Part shown: in pieces, positions 22,133 through 32,244 of the stretch
How positions within the stretch are numbered: the first letter of the stretch is position 1
Layout of the letters: each line of letters begins with the position of its first letter
NCBI GenBank assembly: GCA_010015805.1
Contig: ML978128.1
Coordinates: forward strand, 1,488,001-1,552,000
Origin: Rhizodiscina lignyota
Lineage: Eukaryota > Ascomycota > Dothideomycetes > Aulographales > Rhizodiscinaceae
DNA length: 64,000 nt
Direction of reading: 5' to 3'
The notes under the pieces: generated by a model
Database searches by the model: none
What the model saw: the letters and a program-made list of their open reading frames with translations, nothing else
Told to the model about the DNA's origin: nothing
Program-made: the position numbers and the translations under genes

Positions 22133-23608
22133 ATGAAAGTTCGAGAACTCGTCTCTCATTTCTTCCTCTTCACTTTCTGCTTTGCTACCTCAGTACTCGG
22201 TACTATCAATGAGTCTGCCTTCACCGCCTCAGACATCATCACTCGAGATGTCGTTATAATCGGCGGTGGCTCTAGCGGCACGTACACTGCGATACGCCTC
22301 CAACAGCTCGGCAAAAGCGTTGCCTTGATCGAGCGGAAGTCAATCCTCGGCGGTCATGTTGATACATTCTATGACCCGATCACAAGGCAGACTTTCGACT
22401 TCGGCGTGGTTCTGTTCGAGAACATATCTGTCGTGACAAACTATTTCGCACATTTGGACGTCGAGTTAGCGAAATTCAGTAGCCTCGGTGTTACGGTTCA
22501 ATCGTTTGCGGATATCACGAAGATGGAGAAGCTCACCAATGCCAGCTTGCCTTCGCCTAATGCTACAGCCGCCGCTCTTACCAAGTTTGGAGAGATCTTG
22601 AATAAGTATCCTTACCTCTACAATGGCTTTAACGATCTCCAATATCCAGTCCCAGAAGATCTCCTCCTACCATTTGGCGACTTCATGGAAAAGTATCAGT
22701 TGAATGCGCTGGCCTACCAAGTAATGGGATTTCTGCAAGGAGGGGGAAACCTGCTCAATCAAACATCTCTTTACGTGATGAAATATCTCGCAAAGATCGT
22801 GGGCAATTTCCTGAAGGATAACTTCCTCACAACCGCGGCTCACGATAACCACGAGCTGTATGTGCGCGCCCTGGAAAGATTAGGTCCTAACGAAAACGCT
22901 TTCGTGAACGCCAGCGTTACTGAGATCGAGCGTTGCGACACAAATTATGCCTACAGCGGACATGACCAAGGCAGCGCCTCCATCGATGAGTGTGACACCC
23001 CAGTCAATGTGGTATTCAACATCCAATCAGGTGCAAAGCTCGTCAAAGCCTCACAGCTCGTAATCGCGATCCCACCGCTATTAGAGAATCTGCAGTTCCT
23101 TGATCTAAGCTCTGAGGAGCGCTCGCTTTTCGGTCAGTTCGGCAACACATATTACTGGGACGCAGTGGTTCGCAACTCTGGCATTCCTAGGAACACTTCA
23201 ATCTCGAACTTCGATCCCAATGCACCGAGCGGCCTTCCGCGTCTTCCCGGAATCTATGACATCGGGCCTTCCGGCGTGAAGGATTTGGACATTGTGTATT
23301 ACGGCAGCCCTTACCCCGTCGAAAATGTCGAAGTTGCAAACGACATTATGGACAAGATAGCAGGTCTGGTCAAGGTCTACAACTTTCCGCCCAATCGCAA
23401 GAAGCCAGAACTCGTCGGCTTTCATGACCACCGTCCGTATGGGTTGTTTGTGTCTGCGGAGGTGATCAAGAACGGTTTCTACAAGAATCTGCTTGTGCTC
23501 CAGGGACGGAGGAACACGTACTACACTGGGGCTGCGTGGCAGGTGCATGACTCGAGCCGGATCTGGAACTGGACCGAGATGAACATCATTCCCAAGCTCT
23601 CGAGCTGA
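22133..23608 (+). CDS. Secreted FAD-dependent amine-oxidase-like oxidoreductase
   Basis: This intronless gene encodes 491 aa. Residues 1-23 form a signal peptide (FLFTFCFATSVLG). The dinucleotide-binding motif VVIIGGGSSGTYTAIRL (GGGSSG, residues 44-49) is followed by a Glu at the ribose-binding end (LIERKSILGGHVDTF), as in monoamine-oxidase-type flavoproteins. The C-terminus has VLQGRRNTYYTGAAWQVHDSS, where the FAD pyrophosphate site is expected. It resembles the beta-cyclopiazonate-dehydrogenase-like group of fungal secreted FAD enzymes. ATG 22133 is chosen because the signal peptide starts there; upstream in-frame codons have no ATG. The substrate is unknown. Its promoter is shared with the divergent secreted esterase, suggesting joint function. 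Confidence 0.9.
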   Translation: MKVRELVSHFFLFTFCFATSVLGTINESAFTASDIITRDVVIIGGGSSGTYTAIRLQQLGKSVALIERKSILGGHVDTFYDPITRQTFDFGVVLFENISVVTNYFAHLDVELAKFSSLGVTVQSFADITKMEKLTNASLPSPNATAAALTKFGEILNKYPYLYNGFNDLQYPVPEDLLLPFGDFMEKYQLNALAYQVMGFLQGGGNLLNQTSLYVMKYLAKIVGNFLKDNFLTTAAHDNHELYVRALERLGPNENAFVNASVTEIERCDTNYAYSGHDQGSASIDECDTPVNVVFNIQSGAKLVKASQLVIAIPPLLENLQFLDLSSEERSLFGQFGNTYYWDAVVRNSGIPRNTSISNFDPNAPSGLPRLPGIYDIGPSGVKDLDIVYYGSPYPVENVEVANDIMDKIAGLVKVYNFPPNRKKPELVGFHDHRPYGLFVSAEVIKNGFYKNLLVLQGRRNTYYTGAAWQVHDSSRIWNWTEMNIIPKLSS

Positions 23609-24841
23609 TAATAACGAGGAACATCAAATGGCTTCTCCCTGATCTAGGCATATCATGGGATTCAGGTGTTGGAGATTCTGGGATGACTTCAATGGGTGGT
23701 TATTATGGAGCTTGGCTGATTTTCTGCTCGTACGGAGGAAGAATCTCATAAAAGATGGCGTTAGTGCTGTCCTTCGATCGGCAGGTAGACCAATTGGGAA
23801 ATGGAAATCTCTTCACTTTCATAGTTGCGGCAATATCTCTTGTGTCTCTAGTGTAACGTGTCGTCCCATGTTTCGAAATGGCCCCCGTTACGAAACAAAG
23901 CGTGGATACTTGATACTCAAGCAATCCCAACTTCGTCAGCGTATCGAGTAGCTACTTCTAGACACTGCCTGCCCTGTGAATTTCAAAAATTACGATCGCA
24001 TCATCGCCTGCGCGCCTGATTATAGAGAGCCTCTTCTATATGGGGGAGATATCTATAGGTAGTACCACCATCGGGCTCCTTTAATACATGAAATTTATAG
24101 AATAATTGAAACTGGATTTGTGAGTCCGATCATGAGGCTTCTCCACCCCACCTACACGGGCAATTCCTTTAGGCAATAAGCTAGCCTCTTCGGGCCTCTC
24201 ACCACTTGAAATTCTGTAAACTTTTGGTGAGCGCTTCTTTACAGCTCTGTAATAATCTCCTACGGTCGAATTCGAAAATCCCTCACGTACGTATCTAGAT
24301 AATGCCATTTTCTACGTAACGATCTGCTTTTCTTCTACTTACGCGTCGTTTTCGCGGAGGGACCGGGAATAGCTTTAAAATTTCTCGCGCGACCGTAGTC
24401 ACGTGGTCATATCGACCACCTGCACCACCTCCCTCTCTACTCCCCTTCCTCCTCCTTTCCTTCTCCTCCCTTAAGCACCGAAGTAGCAAGCCTAAGAGCA
24501 CCGAGCTAGCGAGTACCCAAGCACCCCAGAGAGCACCGAACCAGCGAGCAAGCATCGAAACAACAGGCACACTGGCACCGAATGGGCGGGCACCGAGGTA
24601 CCGAAATAGTAGGCACAGACGGGAGGCACCGAACATAACTGGAATAAATTCACCAGTTCACGTCACGTGCCTTACGACTACCCCTGATCACGTAACCCGG
24701 CATTTGACGCGTAGCGCATGGACATCAGGACAGTACTGAAAAAAAAATCTGAGTATGTAATTTCGTGGAGTTGATTTTATTGGCGCGAATGTTGGAACAG
24801 GCACGTACTCTAACAACTCCTAGTTATGTAGTTCAGCGAGA
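23609..24841. other. Intergenic region with repeat remnant
   Basis: No gene is supported. Around 24060-24310 there is an AT-rich stretch whose minus-strand frame gives 75 residues of no certain family; it may be a transposase remnant. A GCACCGA-rich segment follows (listed separately). Confidence 0.45.
24473..24633. repeat. Interspersed GCACCGA motif array
   Basis: GCACCGA or a one-base variant (GCATCGA, GCACCCC) recurs eight times in about 160 bp at irregular 14-30 bp spacing, often followed by ACCAGCGAG- or AGTAGCAAG-like sequence. On the minus strand it would read as repeated Phe-Gly-Ala. The spacing is too variable for a simple tandem repeat. It may be a decayed minisatellite or a cluster of binding sites. 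Confidence 0.7.
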
Positions 24842-26251
24842 TTACAGAGTCAAGCCCCATCCTCCCTCCCCGGGGGCATTGCGAACCGTTTTGTGGTTCA
24901 CGAACTCTCCCATACCCATCTCTCCGAGCTCCCTACCGTATCCCGAATTTGCGACGCCCCCGAACGGAGTCTCAGGCCCGGTATACGGTAGACAGTTCAC
25001 GCAGACCATTCCTGTATATATCTTCGACGCGACCTCATGAGCGTGTTTGACATCAGCACCGAAGACCGAGCCGCCCAGTCCAAATTTCGTTGCGTTAGCT
25101 AGATCAATAGCTTCCTGTTCCGTATCGACGACATAGAAGGACGCAATTGGGCCGAATGTTTCCTCGTAGTAGAGCGGGTTTTCCGGAGTTATATCCGTAA
25201 TAATAGTTGGCTCAAGATACCAACCAGGGCGATCAACTCGTTTCCCTCCAAGGACCACACGAGCACCGTGTGATTTCGCCTGTTCGATTTGAGATAGAAG
25301 CCCTGTCAAGGCGTCCTCAGCAACCAAAGGGCCGAGAGATGTCTTCTCATCCTGAGGGTCGCCAGGTTGAAGCCTGCTCATGTACTTGACCATACCATCG
25401 AGGAAGACCTGGCCGCGTTCTTTACCAATGACGATAAAGCGCTTCGAGCATACACATGTCTGTCCCGTCGTTATCATACGGCCTATGACAGCCTGCTTCG
25501 CAGCATTTTCAAGGTCCGCATCAGGAAGGACGACAAACGGGTCACTTCCACCAAGCTCGAGCACAACCTTCTTTAAATTGCGCCCTGCTCTCTCAGCCAC
25601 CGCTGCTCCCGCCTTCTCGCTACCTGTTAAGGTTACTCCACGAACCCGGTAGTCGTCGATCAGCATGTTGACTTGTTTAGGAGTACAAAACAAGTTCGTA
25701 TAAACGCCTTCCGGGGTGTCCGCGTGTTCAAAGAGCCTTGCGAAAGCCAGTGCGCATGCTGGCACGGCTGAAGCGTGCTTGAAGATCACCACGTTTCCCG
25801 ACACCAGCTGAGGACCAGCAACTCGCGCAAGCTGATAGTAGGGGAAGTTCCACGGCTCCACAGCCATGATGACACCAATTGGCTGCGTCAAAATCGTCGT
25901 GCCAGGGGCCTCAGGGACTGGCTTCGGCTGTAAGAATTTTTCGCCATTCTTACTATAGTATTCCAGGATATCGGCTGCAAGAGCAGTCTCGGCGCGGGCC
26001 TGGTCGATTAACTTTCCCATTTCGCGCGTCATGAGCTGGGCGTATTCCTCTGCTCTCTGGCGCAGGTGAGACGCCGCTTTCCTGAGAAACTCGGCTCGCT
26101 CCGCAATAGGACGGGTTGACCACTCCCCATAGGCCGTGTGGGCCTTGTCCAACGCTGCTGTAACTTCCGCATCTGTCGTTTCCGGAAAAACCTTCTCGAC
26201 CTTTCCCGTAGCAGGGTTGATCGTTTTGTACCGGCTCTGTGGCGCGCTCAT
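24842..26251 (-). CDS. Succinate-semialdehyde-type aldehyde dehydrogenase
   Basis: This intronless gene encodes 469 aa, a complete aldehyde dehydrogenase. Visible motifs are PWNFPYYQL (Asn135), TGSEKAG for NAD(P) binding, the general base Glu232 in LELGGSDPF, catalytic Cys266 in GQTCVCSKRF, and EETFGP. The start INPATGKV and SDPFVVLPDADLE resemble the GabD-type succinate-semialdehyde dehydrogenases of bacteria and fungi, which oxidise succinate semialdehyde to succinate in the GABA shunt. Cys268 lies two residues after the catalytic Cys, the same CVC arrangement that forms a redox-switch disulphide in human SSADH. No mitochondrial presequence is evident, so a cytosolic location is likely. Other small aldehydes are possible substrates. 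Confidence 0.93.
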   Translation of the reverse strand: MSAPQSRYKTINPATGKVEKVFPETTDAEVTAALDKAHTAYGEWSTRPIAERAEFLRKAASHLRQRAEEYAQLMTREMGKLIDQARAETALAADILEYYSKNGEKFLQPKPVPEAPGTTILTQPIGVIMAVEPWNFPYYQLARVAGPQLVSGNVVIFKHASAVPACALAFARLFEHADTPEGVYTNLFCTPKQVNMLIDDYRVRGVTLTGSEKAGAAVAERAGRNLKKVVLELGGSDPFVVLPDADLENAAKQAVIGRMITTGQTCVCSKRFIVIGKERGQVFLDGMVKYMSRLQPGDPQDEKTSLGPLVAEDALTGLLSQIEQAKSHGARVVLGGKRVDRPGWYLEPTIITDITPENPLYYEETFGPIASFYVVDTEQEAIDLANATKFGLGGSVFGADVKHAHEVASKIYTGMVCVNCLPYTGPETPFGGVANSGYGRELGEMGMGEFVNHKTVRNAPGEGGWGLTL

Positions 26252-27440
26252 GTTGAAGCTTGCAAATTTTCAAGTTGAATATCAATAGTTAGGTAAGTTT
26301 TGACTTTGATCAAGGAGTCAAAAATCTGTGAGGCTTGCTACGCTCATTTAGACGATGTGGTTTCATTGCAACTTATAGGTTCCAGTTCCCATGGTTGCCA
26401 CGCCGAACTAACTCCTAAGGAAAATTCCCGCAAATCAGATGACTTGTCAAGAACTGGTTCAATATTGTCTCTATGATGACTGAGCACTCCATAGTTGCAT
26501 ATCAACATGGTTTGCCGCCAAGTATACTAGTATGAGAAGCATAATGACCTTAAGAGCCTGGAGTTGAACTCGTGATGCAAAGGGTGAGCTTATCTTTGGC
26601 TCGATTGAGAATGACGAAGAAGAGGGATCAGCATTGTCCCAACACTTGATCATCCTGTGACTCTCAGTGGGTATGCTTTGTCACACGATAGATACATTCG
26701 TCAGCATGAAGCTCTCGGGATTTTCACGCTTGAAACACGGCTCTCAAGGCGTCTTGAGTCAAACGCGAGCTATGACGGGAGCTCCCAAGACTTCAAAGAC
26801 CGATCACCAGCTTGGACAGCAATGTCGTATGACGGGTACATTAGCGTTACCCTAATTACATGCGCACGAGCGGCTCTACTCAACAAACACTTGTTTTTCT
26901 CTCCTGATACACTGGTTCTCCTTCCACAAAAGTGCCTCGCCTATTGCCGATGCATCGCTAGCCTCGCCATTGTTGACGTAACGCCGATTCATATCCTCCA
27001 CCAAAGCCGGAGTGGCGGCCTATACGGGACGTTTCTACACGCCAGGACTCGGGTGACTCGCCTACTGGATTCCGGCGTGATGTTGCCCCGTGGAATGGCA
27101 TGTCTGGCACTGGGAGTCTTTGGTACTGGAATATTGACTCCTTGCCGTAGACGCAAGCTAGACATGAACTCGGACAATGCTGCAACACTTGAGAATCCCA
27201 GCTGATCAAAGCACCCGGTAGTTGTTGAGGCCTCTCTCGACACTTTGAAACGACAACATCATTAACATGTCGATATGATTGAACTGATTTCGAAGGACGC
27301 TACATAGCATCTAAAAGTGGCCTTTATAGAAGCAGGAAATGAGACTATGTAGAAGCGCCACATAACACCGATATGAGACGCCCGCCAAACTCTGCACCAC
27401 GCCCAACTTCGCTACTCTTCCCATCCATCGTGATTATGCC
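26252..27440. other. Intergenic region of 1.2 kb, nothing firmly supported
   Basis: A plus-strand frame of 182 codons (26657-27205) is open but shows no family motif, no signal peptide and no good context, so I do not call it a gene. Confidence 0.5.
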
Positions 27441-28451
27441 CTAGTGTTGTTCTGGGATCAACACACCTCTGTACCGCATCTTGCCACTAGTCAAGACATT
27501 GAAAGCCTCCTCAATTCCCTCGACACTGAGGGGGAACGTATTGAGAAGGGGCTTGATCCCATTCCTGGCCGCAAAGTCAAGCATGTGCTGGTGCGCGAAT
27601 CTCGGCGAAACCAAGCTCCCTTGAACAGCTAATCCCCTCATAAGCAGTGGCTCGTAGGGAACCTTGAAATCGCCGTCCGACACTGTGAGTGGTATGATCT
27701 TGCCCTCGGGCGCGAGGAGGGGGAGGTATACGTTCCAGTCGGGGAGGTAGGAGGAGGTTACAATCAAGTAGTCGAGGTGGCTCTGCAGTGCTGGGTCATC
27801 GATCTCGCTCTTGCCCTTCGTGGCGTAGAACTTGTTCGCTCCGAGGCGTTTGGCTTCAGCCTCCTTAGAGTCTGTGCCAGAAAAGACGACTGCCTCCGCG
27901 CCCATCTTAGAGATGAATTGGATAGCAAGGTGACCTAGGCCACCGACCCCGATGACACCGACGCGGCTAGTTGGGCCAATGCCGTAGAGTTCCATAGCAC
28001 TCCATACTGTAGCGCCTCCGCACATTAGAGGAGCTGCCTCAGCGTCGGTCAGGCCTTCAGGAACGCGAAACAGGAAGCTCTCGCGCCACACGCCGTGCGA
28101 AGCCATGCTACCCTGATCGAAGTTGGCTGCTCCGTACGTCTCGCGCTTGGCGCAATAAGTCTCGTGGCCGGTCCAACACTTCTCGCACATGCCACAGCTA
28201 TTGTGGAGGTAGCCCCAGCCGACACGATCGCCCTTTCGAAGATTCTTGACTACAGGGCCAACTTCTTGAACGATACCAACGCCCTCATGTCCGAGAGCCA
28301 TATCCGCGTGGCGATAGTGAACATCGGTGAAGCAGAGGCCAGATGCGGTGATTCGAACGAGCACTTGGTCGTACGTGAGGTCAGGCTTGGTGGTGATAGC
28401 CTCCTTGATGGAGCCATCTTTTTGGGCCTTGAAGACTGTGAAGGATGGCAT
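27441..28451 (-). CDS. Zinc-dependent alcohol dehydrogenase (AdhA-type)
   Basis: The gene is intronless and encodes 336 aa. The GroES-like domain has the catalytic zinc ligands: Cys in SGLCFTDVHYRH, GHEGVG (His-Glu), and a structural-zinc loop SCGMCEKCWTGHETYC with four cysteines. The Rossmann domain carries GVIGVGGLGHLAIQFI followed by a Ser-Gly-Thr-Asp segment where coenzyme ribose binds. This is the pattern of bacterial and fungal NAD(P)-dependent primary-alcohol dehydrogenases that interconvert alcohols and aldehydes. It points the same way as the aldehyde dehydrogenase gene 1.2 kb away, so an alcohol-to-aldehyde-to-acid pair is plausible. No targeting signal is visible. Confidence 0.94.
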   Translation of the reverse strand: MPSFTVFKAQKDGSIKEAITTKPDLTYDQVLVRITASGLCFTDVHYRHADMALGHEGVGIVQEVGPVVKNLRKGDRVGWGYLHNSCGMCEKCWTGHETYCAKRETYGAANFDQGSMASHGVWRESFLFRVPEGLTDAEAAPLMCGGATVWSAMELYGIGPTSRVGVIGVGGLGHLAIQFISKMGAEAVVFSGTDSKEAEAKRLGANKFYATKGKSEIDDPALQSHLDYLIVTSSYLPDWNVYLPLLAPEGKIIPLTVSDGDFKVPYEPLLMRGLAVQGSLVSPRFAHQHMLDFAARNGIKPLLNTFPLSVEGIEEAFNVLTSGKMRYRGVLIPEQH

Positions 28452-30437
28452 TGTTCGTATGGTTTGTGTTTGGTGAACTTTGTAAAGAGGATATTAGATG
28501 TTGATAAACACTTGAAAGGCCGTCTTATGCTGGCTTGTTCCTGTTCTTGTGAAGCTGAACTGATTGTGATGATGGAGCCCTACCGAGCTCGAGGAAGAGA
28601 GAGTGATATAGCGAACCCCTGTCCACATGATTGTGCCCATTCTGAATGCTCCATGACGTCCTGTCTCCGTTCGGATATCAACAAACATAACTTACATAAT
28701 GCAACGACATGTAGTGGAGACGAAAGTAATCAAACTGATTGCTAATAACGAGATAGTCGGAGGAAACTTGGGCAATCGAGATATATGGATAGGAATACTG
28801 AGCATACATTCCAGTATCGTGCTGGCAAAAGAAGGCATGGCATCGCTTAATAGGGAAAGGCGCTAGTGCAAGATTTGTTGAGATTCGCCAGATGAGCGGA
28901 GTGATTGGTGGAGTAGCCAGTCAGGCATTTCGTTTGATGTAGGGATGTACTACAGCGGTATCAGGTAAGCGGCTCGGAGCACATGTTTTGACGTCAAAAG
29001 GGAGCGAGATACATAACTCTCAGGGCAGAGTACATAAGTCTGGGGAGCCGAGAAACGCCCGAATCACTGTCGAGCTAGGCGACTGCGACCAGCGTGGCCG
29101 GAGGTTTTTCTGCATCCTAAAAGAAGCTAGCCATGTCTAGCCGCTCCAGCCACTCTAGCCACAGCTCACAGCCACATGGAAATCATGTCATGTACATTGC
29201 GCTGTACCCTTTGCTTAGCGAGAGATTAGTGTCTCGCATCACGTCCAAGGCCACACGATAGCGAAGAGATCCCAGAACCGGGACTATGAGCAGGAGTGAT
29301 CCAGGCTGAGCTATCACTAGGTGTGACTGAGTAAGACTGAGCACGAGTGAGCACAACTAAGCAAGAGTCGGTAGAGCTTGAGCAGTGGCAGCGCAGGACT
29401 GAGCAGAGTAAAGACTGGTTTCCCGGTAGACAAATAGCTGAAGAATAGTAGTGATATATTAGCGATAGCCTTATGAATTGACGTTGGAAATTATCATAGT
29501 GTCTGAACTGAAAATCTGTGATCTGTTCACGCTGTGTTTCTCTACGCGGGGACTCGGGATTTCTAGGCCGGCAAATCTATGGGAGATTTGTCGCTTCGTC
29601 AGCATTTTCCCCCCCGGGTTAAGGGTGGAATCCAACCTCGTTGTGAGGCGTGCTAGTGGACGCAGCGATTTCTCTTCAGAGTACGATCTAAAAGGCAACC
29701 TCATCCTGCATAACAGATGCTTACTAGGACGATGCAAGAAGGGGCAAGGGGGCTTCCTCTCACCTTGCAGAGTTGCTGTGCACGGCTGGTACAAATCATA
29801 TGCAGAAGTGCTGCGCGAATACCTCAGATCAATACTTTTGTTCGGGCCAGTCGGCGAATTCTCTGGTTTAGCAACATCATTGACGCCTCTTATCAAATAC
29901 CGTCACCGCTCCGGCTGTTATTCTCCGACCGTCTACTGATTTGCGCTGCCTTCAAATACCCAGTCGAATATCACACCTCTGACGGTTCGGCCCTAAAATC
30001 GTCCGCAGCTCTATGTTAACAGATCCATACGTGAAGTCAAGTCGCCGAACTGAGGGAACAGAAACATCTCCGCTGGCTGAAATCAACGGTGTCCGGTCGT
30101 CTGCGATGCTATACGCTACATCTCCAACACCGTTTTACGAAGCCAAGATTATTATCTCAGAACCTTTTCCACCAACTACCCGATACGTCTATTCGTGACT
30201 TCGTTACAGCTCTCTTGCCCATTGTCATTGATCTGATCAGTGAATTGCAGTAAGAATTCGCACGATATTTCCAACTAAGCGGAATGCTGCCCTTGCCACT
30301 TTCCCATTTTCTTATTTTGCAATTGTCCGTCCGCCGGACTAAGGCTTTGCTAGGTACGGAGGTGGTATGTCTGAGAAATACGGAGATATAGCTCAGGGTA
30401 TCTTGCACGAGTATCACATGAGTACTCAGGCCATTTC
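28452..30437. other. Intergenic region of 2 kb with low-complexity tracts
   Basis: No gene is supported. At about 29120-29170 CTAGCC/CCAGCC motifs repeat, and at 29310-29410 a degenerate GACTGAGCA/GAGTGAGCA motif recurs about six times. These may be decayed minisatellites. The part next to 28451 is the alcohol dehydrogenase promoter. Confidence 0.5.
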
Positions 30438-30445
30438 GTACGAGC
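30438..30445. repeat. Left 8-bp target-site duplication of MITE
   Basis: GTACGAGC directly abuts the left terminal repeat and is identical to 30995-31002 on the right side. Confidence 0.92.
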
Positions 30446-30994
30446 CAGTGATCTAAATAGACTGGATATTACTTAGATTGGAGCGGATATCCGCTTACTA
30501 ATTCCAGATAGATATCTGCTTACGTAATATCTAGATAGATATACCTCTTTAATCTATCTGCTCTATGGATATCTAGTTACTAGCCTTCTTTAGGCTAGCT
30601 TATACCTAAACTAGCTAGTATATACTTAGGTAAATACTACTAAGCTACTTTAGGATTATCGATAAGATAAGATAAGACATTATATAACGCGCTGAGCGTG
30701 TACCTAAGTCCCTTCTAAGCGCTCTTTTCTACTGCCTTATTATAAGGCTTATAAAGTAATTATATACGTATTACACTCTATATTTACTTTTACTTATATA
30801 GGGGTAGTAGAGAAGAGCGGTTTTAACGTATATAGAACGCTCTTTACTAATATCTTAAGCTCGATTACAACTGCCTAATTAGGTAATACCTTACTAGATA
30901 TCTAGTCGGATATCCTGGATATCTATGCTTACGTAATTGGATAGAGATTCAAATTTCAAAAATATCCATCTGCTCCAATCCATTTAGATCACTG
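30446..30994. mobile_element. Non-autonomous hAT-type MITE, 549 bp
   Basis: The element has inverted ends: both termini, read inward, begin CAGTGATCTAAAT (13 of 13 identical), then diverge. A related block (ATTGGAGCGGATATCC at 30477-30492 on the left; ATTGGAGCAGATGGATAT just inside the right end) repeats near each end. An exact 8-bp direct duplication, GTACGAGC, flanks it. An 8-bp target duplication with CAGTG ends is the signature of the hAT superfamily. The interior is very AT-rich, full of GATATC/TAGATA words and has no coding capacity, so it must have been moved by a transposase made elsewhere. It lies about 200 bp upstream of the GFA gene. Confidence 0.92.
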
Positions 30995-31002
30995 GTACGA
31001 GC
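30995..31002. repeat. Right 8-bp target-site duplication of MITE
   Basis: GTACGAGC directly abuts the right terminal repeat and matches the left copy at 30438-30445 exactly. Confidence 0.92.
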
Positions 31003-31200
31003 ACCTCGGCGATCTCGCACGAGTATCTTGCAAACCGGGATTCGATCATTGGGATGGATCTAATTTGCCCCTGCTGCCAGTTTATAAGCAAGGCAATGTG
31101 CCTAGCAGCTTATGACGACCTCCTATATAAGAACTAGCTCTATTGCAACTCTTCGTGTTACATTCGACTCTTCAGACGTTATTAGCACCTCGTTTACATC

Positions 31201-31593
31201 ATGAGCGGAGACATCGTCACTGGAAAATGCGCCTGCGAGGAGGTCAAGTTCCACGTCAGGGGTAATGCAATCACCACGCTTGCATGTTATTGCCCACAAT
31301 GCAGGAAAGCGAGTGGTGGTTCTGGTCACTTGGTATGTCCCATGAACACTCAAGAACTTCTTTCGACGCTCATGCTAAGTGGTATGTCACAGTTAGCTAT
31401 ATATGACACGGAGCAAGTCGAAGTCGATTCCGGCTCTGAACACCTTGGTACATTCGTGATCGAAGGAGATAAAACCACCAGCGGCCACGATAAGGTCAAG
31501 GTTTTCTGTAAAGAGTGCGGGACAACGTTATGGTATAAGGTTAACGAAGGCGAGAGAACGGTCGTTATCACTGCGACCTTGGATGCCGAGTAG
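31201..31593 (+). CDS. GFA/CENP-V domain protein (S-glutathione binding type)
   Basis: The frame encodes 130 aa with the zinc-binding pattern of the GFA family: GKCACEEVKF at the N-terminus, CYCPQCRKASGG near residue 30-41 and FCKECGTTLWYKV near 102. Members bind zinc through these cysteines and include glutathione-dependent formaldehyde-activating enzyme and uncharacterised fungal proteins. The stretch 31333-31392 (GTATGT..CAG, 60 bp) could be a phase-0 intron; if spliced the product would have 110 aa and lose an atypical 20-residue insert. Both versions keep all motifs. Formaldehyde chemistry is only one possibility, though an alcohol and an aldehyde dehydrogenase lie nearby. Confidence 0.85.
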   Translation: MSGDIVTGKCACEEVKFHVRGNAITTLACYCPQCRKASGGSGHLVCPMNTQELLSTLMLSGMSQLAIYDTEQVEVDSGSEHLGTFVIEGDKTTSGHDKVKVFCKECGTTLWYKVNEGERTVVITATLDAE

Positions 31594-32244
31594 GGCCCCC
31601 TTCAACATCGATACGACAAAGCATGTGCTGAACTCGACGTAGTTACGAAAAGACCAAACCTCAATCGGAGATCTTTACGCGAAACCAACCAAGCTTCATC
31701 CCCAGGATTGACGGGACACATAGATTCGAAGGGATGGTTGCGCCGGTATAGTACGGTGTGTCTTACCCTGGTTGGGCATCGTAAGCTGCCACTCGGAGAT
31801 GCTTCGGCATCCAGTGTCCTGTTCAAGCAAGTTTTGTTGACCAAGAATGCAGACCACACGCTTTTCCTCTTCAATCTATGTCATCATCAAGGAGCGCCGA
31901 TGCTAAGGAAGAAAGCTATGTGGAACAAGGTGTACCGACAGAAGGGATACCGCAATAGCAAATTGAAACTTGTTTTCACATTCTCGAACATCAATAGAAC
32001 ACGTGCACCGATGCAGAATGGTACAATCCCGGACTACGATGGAGGTGTGATAAGCGAAATTAGATTATTGCTACAAGGTTTCAGGGAATGTTCGCCGGGT
32101 CGTCGGAGGGGTCGTCTTGCGTGCAGGTTTGCGAGTCGTTCCAAGTCGCCAACACGCCTAAGTCGATCGCCCGCGAAATTCATCGTCACTGCTAGCCAGT
32201 TCAACACCAGCAAGATGTACGAAAACTGACGCCTTCATATTCAT
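31594..32244. other. Intergenic region of 650 bp
   Basis: It lies between the convergent GFA gene and P450 gene. A 173-codon plus-strand frame (31708-32229) shows no recognised motif and is not called. Confidence 0.45.

Noticed and set aside
21586-22212. Plus-strand 208-codon frame upstream of the FAD oxidoreductase
   Set aside because: Low-complexity Leu/Ser composition from CT-rich promoter sequence, overlaps the start of the real gene, and no family motif.
24081-24308. Minus-strand 75-residue frame in AT-rich sequence, possible transposase N-terminus
   Set aside because: Too short and without a catalytic motif or terminal repeats; mentioned only as a possible remnant.
26657-27205. Plus-strand 182-codon frame
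   Set aside because: No domain, signal peptide or splice context; composition is not distinctive.
31708-32229. Plus-strand 173-codon frame between the GFA and P450 genes
   Set aside because: No recognisable motif, and it occupies the 3' flank of two convergent genes.
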